This document shows positions 9,381-16,939 of a stretch of 64,000 nt of DNA, one piece after another. The stretch lies in contig CAZKBP010000019.1 in NCBI GenBank assembly GCA_964551015.1, positions 44,515 through 108,514 on the forward strand, read 5' to 3'. This DNA is from CAZKBP01 sp964551015. Lineage in GTDB: Bacteria; Bacteroidota; Bacteroidia; Cytophagales; Microscillaceae. How positions within the stretch are numbered: position 1 is the first letter of the stretch; each line of letters begins with the position of its first letter. The notes beneath the pieces are model-generated. The model was not told the DNA's origin and did not search any database. It saw only the letters and a list, made by a program, of their open reading frames with translations. A program made the translations under genes and the position numbers.

Positions 9381-9815
9381 CTAGCCTTTGAAAACAATGA
9401 ATTTCTTACTAACAAAATTCCAAGCCACCACGATGATGATCGCTAAGCCCTTTGCCAGCAAATAGTGTAGATATAATTGCTCGATGGCTAGCTTCATGAT
9501 TAAATAATTGAGCAAGAGCCCAATCACCGCCATCACGGTAAAAGCCACGAACTCAAAGCCCTGAGAGTATTTACCTGATTCAAAAACCCAAGTTCGGCTC
9601 AGCCAATAATTCAAGCCCACCGCCAATGAAAAAGCAAAGGTATTGAACCAATAAATATGAGATTGACCAAAATACTCTACCAAGGCAACCAACACACCAA
9701 CCTCTAGGGTGGCGCTTAGTGCTCCCGTGATGGCAAAACGTATAAACTGAACGTACACTGGGTTGCTGAGATAGGTAAGCGATAAATGCTGCGCTACTTT
9801 ACGGATTCTTTCCAT
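9381..9815 (-). CDS. GtrA-family membrane protein
   Basis: About 144 residues with four hydrophobic segments. The order FIRFAITGALSATLEVGVLVAL, FNTFAFSLAVGLNYWLSRTWVFE and VAWNFVSKKFIVFKG is diagnostic of GtrA. GtrA proteins are thought to help flip polyprenyl-phosphate sugars across the inner membrane. I take the ATG at 9815; an in-frame GTG at 9827 would add four residues. It lies just downstream of rfbC and rfbA on the same strand and probably serves cell-surface glycan assembly together with the GT2 gene at 6.2-7.0 kb. Confidence 0.93.
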   Translation of the reverse strand: MERIRKVAQHLSLTYLSNPVYVQFIRFAITGALSATLEVGVLVALVEYFGQSHIYWFNTFAFSLAVGLNYWLSRTWVFESGKYSQGFEFVAFTVMAVIGLLLNYLIMKLAIEQLYLHYLLAKGLAIIIVVAWNFVSKKFIVFKG

Positions 9816-9866
9816 GGTTTGCGTCACTAGTTTGAGGATTTAGTTCGCAAATATATATAAAAATCC

Positions 9867-10418
9867 TTAGAATGGATTTTCACTCATACTCAAAGCCTTG
9901 AGCGCTTGGTCTTTTCCTGAAATAATCAATTTATCTACCGGAACTTTCCAATCAATGTTCAGATCGGGATCATTATAAATAATTCCTCCTTCATAGCCGG
10001 GGGCGTAGTACTGGTCGCACTTGTAAAGCACTTCTGCTTCTTCGCTGAGCACCACGAAGCCGTGTGCGAAACCCGCCGGTAGCAGTAATTGCTTTTTATT
10101 ATCAGAAGAAATAACCAAACTTTCGTGCTGACCAAAAGTGGGCGAGTCCTTACGGATATCTACGGCTACATCTAGTATTTCTCCCCGGATGACACGCACG
10201 AGCTTGGCCTGCGCGTGGGGAGGAATTTGAAAATGTAATCCTCGCATCACACCGTAGTAAGAAAGCGAATGATTGTCTTGTACAAAATTTCTATGAAAGC
10301 CCGTGGCTTCGGCAAATTGCTTATAATTAAAACTTTCATAGAAGAAGCCACGATGATCTTCAAACACGCGGGGTTCAAATATCCAGATTCCATTGATCTT
10401 TCCGGGAATAAAAGGCAT
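9867..10418 (-). CDS. rfbC: dTDP-4-dehydrorhamnose 3,5-epimerase
   Basis: A 183-residue cupin epimerase of normal family length. The N-terminal EPRVFEDHRGFFYESFN, the active-site regions VQDNHSLSYYGVMRGLHFQ (with the catalytic His) and LLLPAGFAHGFVVLS are clear RfbC signatures. It epimerises dTDP-4-keto-6-deoxyglucose at C3 and C5 on the way to dTDP-L-rhamnose. The next gene upstream on the same strand is rfbA, 52 bases away. The companions rfbB and rfbD are not in the window, so the full pathway must be completed elsewhere or feed another deoxy sugar. Confidence 0.96.
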   Translation of the reverse strand: MPFIPGKINGIWIFEPRVFEDHRGFFYESFNYKQFAEATGFHRNFVQDNHSLSYYGVMRGLHFQIPPHAQAKLVRVIRGEILDVAVDIRKDSPTFGQHESLVISSDNKKQLLLPAGFAHGFVVLSEEAEVLYKCDQYYAPGYEGGIIYNDPDLNIDWKVPVDKLIISGKDQALKALSMSENPF

Positions 10419-10470
10419 AGTGATGTAGGATGTATGATTAAGATATAGGATGTATGATATTTTCTGCTTG

Positions 10471-11331
10471 TTAGTCCAAGAGATTCATGAGGTATTTACC
10501 GTAGCCACTTTTCATCAGGGGTTGGGCGATTTTGGTCAATTGTTCTTCATTGATGTAACCCATTTTGTAAGCGATTTCCTCGATACAGCCGATTTTAAGC
10601 CCTTGTCTGGCCTCAATGACCTGCACAAATTGCCCTGCTTGCATCAATGAGACAAAAGTCCCCGTGTCTAGCCATGCCGTTCCTCGATCTAGAATTCCTA
10701 CCGATAGTTTATTTTGTGTCAGATAAGCTTTATTCACATCCGTAATTTCTAGCTCACCTCTGGGCGAAGGTTTTAAGGAATGGGCAATTTCCACGACCCT
10801 ATTATCATAAAAATACAAACCCGGCACCGCGTAATTAGATTTGGGCTCGAGGGGTTTTTCCTCGATGGAAATGGCTTTTTGATTGCGGTCAAATTCTACC
10901 ACACCATAGCGCTGCGGGTCAGACACGTGATAAGCATAAACGATTCCACCGTCAGGGTCGGTATTGCTTTGTAATAATTTCTCTAGTCCTGTGCCGTAGA
11001 AAATATTATCTCCCAGAATCAAGGCTACTTTGTCTCGGCCAATAAATTCTCTACCAATGATAAAAGCTTGTGCCAGTCCTTCGGGTTTTTCTTGGACAGC
11101 ATATTCAAACTGACATCCTAGCTGCGAGCCATCTCCCAGCAACTGTTTAAAAAGCTGATGATCCCGCGGCGTGGTGATGATGAGGATTTCGCGAATCCCA
11201 GCGTGCATCAGGGTAGAGAGCGGATAATAGATCATCGGTTTGTCATAAACTGGTACAAGTTGTTTGCTGACCGAAACGGTAATGGGGTAAAGTCGTGTGC
11301 CAGAGCCTCCGGCGAGAATAATGCCTTTCAT
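10471..11331 (-). CDS. rfbA: Glucose-1-phosphate thymidylyltransferase
   Basis: A 286-residue nucleotidyltransferase. It carries the sugar nucleotidyl signature GGSGTRLYPIT near residues 8-18, then KPMIYYPLSTLM, LGDNIFYG and EITDVNKAYL, all typical of RfbA/RmlA. It makes dTDP-glucose from dTTP and glucose-1-phosphate, the first step of dTDP-deoxysugar synthesis. It sits directly upstream of rfbC on the same strand. Start and length agree with the family. Confidence 0.97.
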   Translation of the reverse strand: MKGIILAGGSGTRLYPITVSVSKQLVPVYDKPMIYYPLSTLMHAGIREILIITTPRDHQLFKQLLGDGSQLGCQFEYAVQEKPEGLAQAFIIGREFIGRDKVALILGDNIFYGTGLEKLLQSNTDPDGGIVYAYHVSDPQRYGVVEFDRNQKAISIEEKPLEPKSNYAVPGLYFYDNRVVEIAHSLKPSPRGELEITDVNKAYLTQNKLSVGILDRGTAWLDTGTFVSLMQAGQFVQVIEARQGLKIGCIEEIAYKMGYINEEQLTKIAQPLMKSGYGKYLMNLLD

Positions 11332-11658
11332 GGGGAAGAATTTTAGTAGATGATTTTAAAACTCATTTCCATAATCGTAAAATTAGAAATAAAAGTTTTG
11401 AATCAATCTTTCCCATTCGATGATTCTCATGACAAGGTGAGAAATCAGAAAGAAATGTAGCTCCGAAACTGGAGTTTCGGATAAGATTAATTTTTTGTGC
11501 TACGTGGTGGCGATGGTAGCAACCGCCATATTTGAAAAAAAGCCGGACTCAGGCCCGGCTTCCTTCAAAATCAATATAAATACAAGTGCTTTGTCCTCGA
11601 TAGGTTGGATAAAATCAGCAGTAAGATTCCGCCAAAGAAACTCACAACGGACAAGCAA
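11332..11658. other. Intergenic gap between fcl and rfbA
   Basis: 327 bases without a credible gene. It holds one terminator-like hairpin at 11540-11561 (listed separately) and must contain the promoter of rfbA on the minus strand if rfbA is not read through from fcl. I saw no clear promoter, repeat or RNA gene. Confidence 0.6.
11533..11561 (-). terminator. Hairpin terminator downstream of fcl
   Basis: Arms AAGCCGG (11540-11546) and CCGGCTT (11555-11561) pair over seven bases around an eight-base loop. The run of A at 11535-11540 becomes a T-tract on the minus strand. It lies about 100 bases past the fcl stop and fits rho-independent termination on that strand. Confidence 0.65.
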
Positions 11659-12591
11659 TTAAGCCACTTCCATTTGGAATTTTTCTTTCAAAATTTTGGT
11701 AATTCCTTCTCTCAAAGAGATTTTAGGCTCCCAGCCCATAGATTTTAAGCGGCTTACATCCATAAGCTTGCGGGGGGTACCGTCGGGCTTAGAAGTATCA
11801 AATTTCAACTCTCCTTCAAACCCCACGAGTTCTTTGATTAACAGCGCCAAATCCTTGATGCTGATATCTTCACCCGTTCCCACGTTGATAAAGCCTTTTT
11901 CGTCGTAGTGGTGCATCAGGTGGTAGCAAGCATCAGCGAGGTCATCCACGTTCAAAAATTCACGCAGGGGAGAACCTGTTCCCCAGATTTCCACGGATTC
12001 TTTGCCTTCGGCTTTGGCCTCAGAGAATTTGCGGATCAGAGCCGGCAGTACGTGTGAATTTTTGAGGTCGTAGTTATCATTCTCACCGTAAAGATTGGTG
12101 GGCATCACCGAAATAAAGTTAGAACCGTATTGGTCGCGGTAGGCTTCGCACATTTTGATTCCGGCGATTTTGGCAATAGCATAAGGTTCATTGGTAGGCT
12201 CTAAGTAACCACTCAATAGGTAATCTTCTTTGAGGGGCTGAGGCGCCATCTTCGGGTAGATACAAGAAGAACCCATGAACATCAATTTTTTTACACCATT
12301 CGCGTAAGATTGATGAATCACATTGTTTTGGATCATCAAGTTATCATACAAAAATTCAGCGCGATAAGTATTGTTGGCTAAAATTCCTCCTACTTTAGCA
12401 GCGGCTAAAAACACGTAGTCAGGTTTTTCTTCCTCAAAAAACTGCGCCACGGCTTGTTGGTCGCGTAGGTCTAGCTCTTTGGAAGTGCGCGTTACGAAAT
12501 TTTCAAATCCTTCTTGTTGGAACTTACGAAGGATGGCTGAGCCTACCATTCCACGATGGCCGGCGATATATATTTTACTATCTTTTTCCAT
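11659..12591 (-). CDS. fcl: GDP-L-fucose synthase
   Basis: A 310-residue extended short-chain dehydrogenase. The nucleotide-binding start reads YIAGHRGMVGSAI, the catalytic Tyr-x3-Lys is PYAIAKIAG, and GSSCIYPKMAPQPLKE is a family hallmark. It converts GDP-4-keto-6-deoxymannose to GDP-L-fucose with NADPH by epimerisation and reduction. It lies on the same strand as gmd, 227 bases downstream of it, and the two enzymes make a complete GDP-fucose route from GDP-mannose. Confidence 0.97.
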   Translation of the reverse strand: MEKDSKIYIAGHRGMVGSAILRKFQQEGFENFVTRTSKELDLRDQQAVAQFFEEEKPDYVFLAAAKVGGILANNTYRAEFLYDNLMIQNNVIHQSYANGVKKLMFMGSSCIYPKMAPQPLKEDYLLSGYLEPTNEPYAIAKIAGIKMCEAYRDQYGSNFISVMPTNLYGENDNYDLKNSHVLPALIRKFSEAKAEGKESVEIWGTGSPLREFLNVDDLADACYHLMHHYDEKGFINVGTGEDISIKDLALLIKELVGFEGELKFDTSKPDGTPRKLMDVSRLKSMGWEPKISLREGITKILKEKFQMEVA

Positions 12592-12759
12592 TGTTTATAG
12601 GGTTTGACGGGTGGTGTCAGGTTAAATTAGTTGTTCGTTGTCAGTTATGAGTTACAAGTGTTGTCTAAGGATATTCTACTGGACAAATTAAAAATTTCTA
12701 ACAACAAATGATAACTTCTTATATTTTCAAATCTTTAATTCCATAGAACCAGAAACAAG

Positions 12760-12800
12760 AAAGACTGAGCCAGTCATAAGCATTCGGGCACAGTCTTTTT
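12760..12800 (-). terminator. Hairpin terminator downstream of gmd
   Basis: Arms AAAGACTG (12760-12767) and CAGTCTTT (12791-12798) are perfectly complementary, and an inner GCC/GGC pairing extends the stem past one mismatch. The structure starts about 20 bases after the gmd stop. It suggests that fcl is transcribed partly or wholly from its own promoter in the 12592-12759 gap. Confidence 0.65.
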
Positions 12801-12818
12801 GATGGTTTTGGCAAATTC

Positions 12819-13934
12819 TTATTCGTAGTAGTTCATTACTTTATGACCACCTTCTCTCAAATACTGATCGCGCTTGAATAGCTCCACATCAGCATGAACC
12901 ATATCTCTCACGAGCATAGGTAAGTCATACTTGGGCTTCCAACCTAGTTTTTCCTGAGATTTGGTAGGATCACCAATCAACAATTCTACCTCAGTAGGAC
13001 GGAAATAACGCTCATCTACACTTACTACGGTATGTCCTGTTTCTACCTGATATTCAGGGTTGTGGCAAGCGACCACCACAGCTGTTTCTTCTACTCCTTC
13101 TCCTTGGAAAGCAACCTCAATGCCTACTTCTTGGAAGGCCATTTTCACAAAATCTCTTACCGTCGTAGTGACGCCCGTAGCGATTACGAAATCCTCAGGT
13201 GTTTCTTGCTGAAGGATAGCCCACATGGCTTCCACATAATCTTTGGCGTGTCCCCAGTCGCGTTTGGCGTCCATGTTACCTAGGTACAAGCGATCTTGTA
13301 GACCCAAGGCGATACGAGCCACGGCGCGGGTGATTTTACGAGTTACGAAAGTTTCTCCACGGAGCGGGCTTTCGTGGTTAAAAAGGATTCCATTACAAGC
13401 GTACATATTGTAAGCTTCACGGTAGTTCACGGTAATCCAGTAACCATACATCTTAGCGACGGCGTAAGGAGAGCGAGGATAGAAAGGAGTAGTCTCAGAC
13501 TGAGGTACTTCCTGTACCAAACCGTAAAGCTCAGAAGTAGAGGCTTGATAGATTTTGGTTTTCTCGATCATGTTCAGGAGACGTACGGCTTCTAGCACGC
13601 GAAGTGTTCCGAGTGCATCTACATTGGCGGTATATTCTGGCGCATCAAAACTTACTTTCACGTGAGACATGGCTCCGAGGTTGTAAATTTCATCTGGTTG
13701 CACTTCTTGAATAATACGGATGATGTTGGTAGAGTCGGTCAAGTCCCCGTAGTGTAGGGTAAAACGAATTTCCGTTTCGTGAGGATCTTGATACAAATCA
13801 TCAATACGATCGGTATTAAACAAAGAGCTTCTTCTTTTGATGCCGTGTACTATGTAACCTTTTTTAAGCAGGAAATCGGCAAGATACGCACCGTCTTGCC
13901 CGGTAATACCTGTAATTAGTGCAACTTTAGACAT
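12819..13934 (-). CDS. gmd: GDP-mannose 4,6-dehydratase
   Basis: A 371-residue dehydratase. The NADP-binding region is ITGITGQDGAYLADFLL, followed by the Gmd-specific GIKRRSSLFNTDRID. The catalytic Tyr-x3-Lys is SPYAVAKMYGY, and NHESPLRGETFVTRKITRA is diagnostic. It converts GDP-D-mannose to GDP-4-keto-6-deoxymannose, the substrate of the downstream fcl product. The product feeds fucose-containing surface glycans. Confidence 0.97.
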   Translation of the reverse strand: MSKVALITGITGQDGAYLADFLLKKGYIVHGIKRRSSLFNTDRIDDLYQDPHETEIRFTLHYGDLTDSTNIIRIIQEVQPDEIYNLGAMSHVKVSFDAPEYTANVDALGTLRVLEAVRLLNMIEKTKIYQASTSELYGLVQEVPQSETTPFYPRSPYAVAKMYGYWITVNYREAYNMYACNGILFNHESPLRGETFVTRKITRAVARIALGLQDRLYLGNMDAKRDWGHAKDYVEAMWAILQQETPEDFVIATGVTTTVRDFVKMAFQEVGIEVAFQGEGVEETAVVVACHNPEYQVETGHTVVSVDERYFRPTEVELLIGDPTKSQEKLGWKPKYDLPMLVRDMVHADVELFKRDQYLREGGHKVMNYYE

Positions 13935-14296
13935 ATTAGTTCAATTTAAAAGGCTTTAAATAAATATAGTGACCATGAATTTAGGTTCGATTACGAATTC
14001 CGGTTCTATTTGTTTATCACAAATCAGGAAGAATGTTGTGGGTTAGCTTTGGTAGGCCAGCGGTAGCCATACGCAAAGATAAATTTGTGTGTGATGAGAA
14101 ATGGTTGACTGATTGACCGAGGTCAAATCTCTGCTAGCAAGATTATGAGATACATCTACAAACAGAAGGAAAGAGATCGCCACAGATTTCAAGTGAAATT
14201 TATTTGCTTGATCTCGTGAGTTGGTAAGTATTAGAACAACTCCAAACTCAGGATTTATATACCCTAAAATGTAAGTTTTGTTTCAGTTTCGAGAAA
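13935..14296. other. Intergenic gap upstream of gmd
   Basis: 362 bases between the TPR gene stop and the gmd start, both on the minus strand. It should hold the gmd promoter. I could not assign promoter elements with confidence and saw no RNA gene or repeat. Confidence 0.5.
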
Positions 14297-16135
14297 TTAA
14301 TTCACGAAATCGCCTCGAAGTACTCTAAATCGCTTCCGAGCTTCCTGAGTGTAGATGCTTCCTGGGTATTTAACGAGGATATTTTTGTAAATATCCATGG
14401 CGCGATCTTTATCATTGAGATCTTCTTCATAGATTTTACCCATCAAAAAATAAGCATCATCTCCCCAGATATCATCTGCGTAATCCGCTACGATTTTACT
14501 CAAGATTTCTACGGCCTCTTCGGCTTTACCAATTTTCAATAACAGATTAGCTTTGCTCCACAAGACTTCATCCACCAGCGAATGAGAGGTATAATCTACT
14601 AGCATCTGATTGAGTTTTTCCAGTGCTTTGAGGTCTTGATGCTGAAACATGAGCAATTCTACTTGGGAGTAATCTCGGAGGGCGGCCCCCGTGGTATCAA
14701 AGGCCAAATTATCCTGAATGAGTAAGCTGAGGCTCATGGCATCATTAGCGATTTCTCGGCTGGTTGCTTCTTTGAGAATATCTAAATGCTCTTGTGCCAG
14801 CTCAAATTCCCCTTTGTAGTAAGATAGTTTGGCGTTACGCAGCTTTGCTTCGTAGCCAAGGGGATGTTCTTTTTTGAGTTTTTCTACTTGCGAATACAGC
14901 AGGGTAGATTCCCAAGGTTCGTCTTTGAGCAGGTAGATATCGCCTAAATCAGTTTTGCACTGGGCAATAAAATCGGTTCTTCCTCGGCTGATTTCTACGG
15001 CTTCGTCTAAGATTGCGACGGCGGTATCTTTACGGTCTAGATAGAAAGCATACAGCAGGGCAATATTTCGGAAGGCTTCAAAGGTCTTGTAGTTTCTGCC
15101 CAACTCATCAATTAGATTTTCATAATCTCCAATTAATGAGCGAATATCTTCTTCTTGGACGGGAAAGGTGCTTTTGACCACCTCTTCTTTGGCTTTGATG
15201 TAATAATTTCTGGCTACGGGATAGTTCGAGCCGTTGGGATAAGTATCGATGATATATTGAAAGATTTTTTGGGCACTGCTGTAGTCCTCATTTTTCATGC
15301 TAATCAGGCCAATGCTGAGCAGTTCATTTCCTTCCAGACGGTATCTTTTGTCAAGTGCCTTGGCTTGAATAAAAGCCCGATAAAAACGCTTCTGCTGTAA
15401 GTAGAGCCAAAGCAATAGCTCATTGTAAATAGCTTCATTGGCATCTTTTTGCAGTCTTTCTAGCAGAATACGCTCTAAGTTGTCAAAGCTTTCGGGTTGG
15501 CTAATGCGGTCTTGCAAGGCTCCTTTGACATACTCGAGATGGCTACGGTCATTCAGCACATAGTTGAGATACTCCTCGATCATCGCGTTTTCATTGCCCG
15601 ATAAGCCGTGGATTTCAGCCAATTCCAGTGCAAAACTGGTTTTGTTTCGGCTGGCTTTGCGAGCCGCCAGCATCATTTCCAAGGCCCATTCGTTTTCCTC
15701 GAGTTTGAGAAAATGCTCTGCGGCTAGGACGGCGGATTCGGCGGGTTTTTCAAAATCTTTCAGTAGCTCCTCGTAGGTTTTGCGAGCTAAATTGGCTTTA
15801 CCCTGCATCTGTTGCAGATAGCCAAAATCAATGCGGTAGGTTGGATTTTGAGGGAATTGTTTGATTTGACGATTAACCAACTTTTCGGCCTCCTTAAAAT
15901 TTTGGAGCGCGATGAGCGTTTGTAAATAGTTTTTGTAGATCGTCAGCAGATTTCTTTGGTTTCGGGCTAATTTTTCGTAAAGAATACCTGCTTTTTCATA
16001 TTCTTGTTGAGAAAAATATTCTTCAGCTAGTTCTATCTCCTTGTCTTGTGCGGATAGCCTAGGAGCATTGCTTAGCACCAATAAAAAAGCCAAGCAACAG
16101 GTGGTGAGCAAAGGGACTAAATTTTTACAATCCAT
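14297..16135 (-). CDS. Exported tetratricopeptide-repeat protein
   Basis: A 612-residue protein. The signal peptide ends near RLSAQ (residue 30), so it is probably periplasmic. The rest is helical TPR-like repeats, seen in EYFSQQEYEKAGILYEKLAR at the start and in DAYFLMGKIYEEDLNDKDRAMDIY and KYPGSIYTQEARKRFRVLRG at the end. The C-terminal segment resembles BamD/YbgF-type outer-membrane assembly repeats. The protein probably acts as a binding scaffold; no catalytic motif is seen. It is the last gene before the putative replication origin and is transcribed away from it. Confidence 0.85.
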   Translation of the reverse strand: MDCKNLVPLLTTCCLAFLLVLSNAPRLSAQDKEIELAEEYFSQQEYEKAGILYEKLARNQRNLLTIYKNYLQTLIALQNFKEAEKLVNRQIKQFPQNPTYRIDFGYLQQMQGKANLARKTYEELLKDFEKPAESAVLAAEHFLKLEENEWALEMMLAARKASRNKTSFALELAEIHGLSGNENAMIEEYLNYVLNDRSHLEYVKGALQDRISQPESFDNLERILLERLQKDANEAIYNELLLWLYLQQKRFYRAFIQAKALDKRYRLEGNELLSIGLISMKNEDYSSAQKIFQYIIDTYPNGSNYPVARNYYIKAKEEVVKSTFPVQEEDIRSLIGDYENLIDELGRNYKTFEAFRNIALLYAFYLDRKDTAVAILDEAVEISRGRTDFIAQCKTDLGDIYLLKDEPWESTLLYSQVEKLKKEHPLGYEAKLRNAKLSYYKGEFELAQEHLDILKEATSREIANDAMSLSLLIQDNLAFDTTGAALRDYSQVELLMFQHQDLKALEKLNQMLVDYTSHSLVDEVLWSKANLLLKIGKAEEAVEILSKIVADYADDIWGDDAYFLMGKIYEEDLNDKDRAMDIYKNILVKYPGSIYTQEARKRFRVLRGDFVN

Positions 16136-16357
16136 AATCGGTTTTTTGAGTTAAAGCCAGCAAAAATCATTCATCAAAATTTTTCTAAACAAAGTTTAGC
16201 GGAGTGGCTGATTTGGTGTCCATTTCTGAATGGTATCTATAAAAATCGGATATTATTCTCAAAAAGCCAAAAGAGTGCCTTCCTATTTACAGAAAATCTA
16301 TATGCCTTTTAGGCACGAATGATTTCCTTGCCTAAAAAACAAAAGCTTAACCTTATG

Positions 16358-16392
16358 ATAATATATATTATATATTTATTTAAAATTAAAAT
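16358..16392. other. Candidate duplex-unwinding element
   Basis: Thirty-five consecutive A/T bases, by eye the most AT-rich stretch in this intergenic region. It begins 28 bases before the first DnaA box and about 220 bases before the main box cluster. In known origins the unwinding element is AT-rich and flanks the DnaA-box array; assigning that role here is inference. Confidence 0.7.
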
Positions 16393-16611
16393 CATCTTCA
16401 TCATCATGGAGCACTAAATTGTGGATAAGTCTTTCATGGGTAAGTTTGCCAAGTAAATGTAACAATTTTAAAGCCCTGACAGAGAAAGAGTTTTCTGGAT
16501 TTATAAAGGTTTATCTATCTTAACTCAATTCTTAGTGTTTAGATTTTAAGCGTGGATAAACTGCCTAAATCGGTGGATAGACCCGTGGATAATTTGTGTA
16601 TAGGTAGTGGT

Positions 16612-16832
16612 TTATGCACATGCTTCATTTTTATCCACAAAATAGCCAGATTTATCCACAAGAAATGTGTACAACTAAGCGGGTTTTCCACAAGGTTTTT
16701 GAGGTTATCCACAGGCCTGTGGATAACTTGTGGATAACTCATTTCGAGCGGGGCTATGCCAATCTTCATTTATCCACACGAAAACTGGGCTTCATGTGGA
16801 TAACTTCGAGGTTATCCACATGATTATCCACA
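16612..16832. promoter_or_regulatory. DnaA-box cluster with nested inverted repeats
   Basis: Ten boxes that match TTATNCACA exactly lie within 221 bases on both strands, nine of them TTATCCACA. Two pairs are arranged as perfect inverted repeats with 12-base arms: 16704-16715 with 16716-16727 (no spacer) and 16793-16804 with 16811-16822 (six-base spacer TTCGAG). A third inverted box follows the first pair immediately at 16729. This is the expected binding platform for the initiator DnaA. Confidence 0.88.
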
Positions 16833-16939
16833 AAATTCGGAGAAAAACGCCGATGAACCTCAAGCCCTTTCATGAGGACTTCATGTAAGTTTTGAGGTAA
16901 AATTACATGAAAATTCGAGGGTTTGAGACCCGAGTAGCC

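Larger units (their letters stand above)
16136..16939. other. Putative chromosomal replication origin (oriC) region
   Basis: About 800 bases with no gene. From left to right it has a small palindrome (16302-16314), a pure A+T stretch of 35 bases at 16358-16392 (candidate duplex-unwinding element), an isolated DnaA box at 16420-16428, and a dense block of DnaA boxes at 16612-16832. The perfect TTATCCACA boxes are at 16420, 16631, 16652, 16705, 16718, 16729, 16770, 16795, 16812 and 16824; TTATGCACA is at 16612. One-mismatch boxes lie at 16551, 16584 and 16684. All twelve genes to the left run leftward, as expected if a fork moves left from here. DnaA-box density this high is characteristic of bacterial oriC. 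dnaA itself is not adjacent, which is common in this phylum. Confidence 0.88.

Noticed and set aside
16302..16314. Terminator in the origin region
   Set aside because: The TGCCT/AGGCA palindrome has a short stem and no adjoining T-tract of the expected length on either strand.
16612..16832. CRISPR-like array of short repeats
   Set aside because: The repeated 9-mers occur on both strands at irregular spacing and match the DnaA box; there are no uniform spacers and no cas genes.
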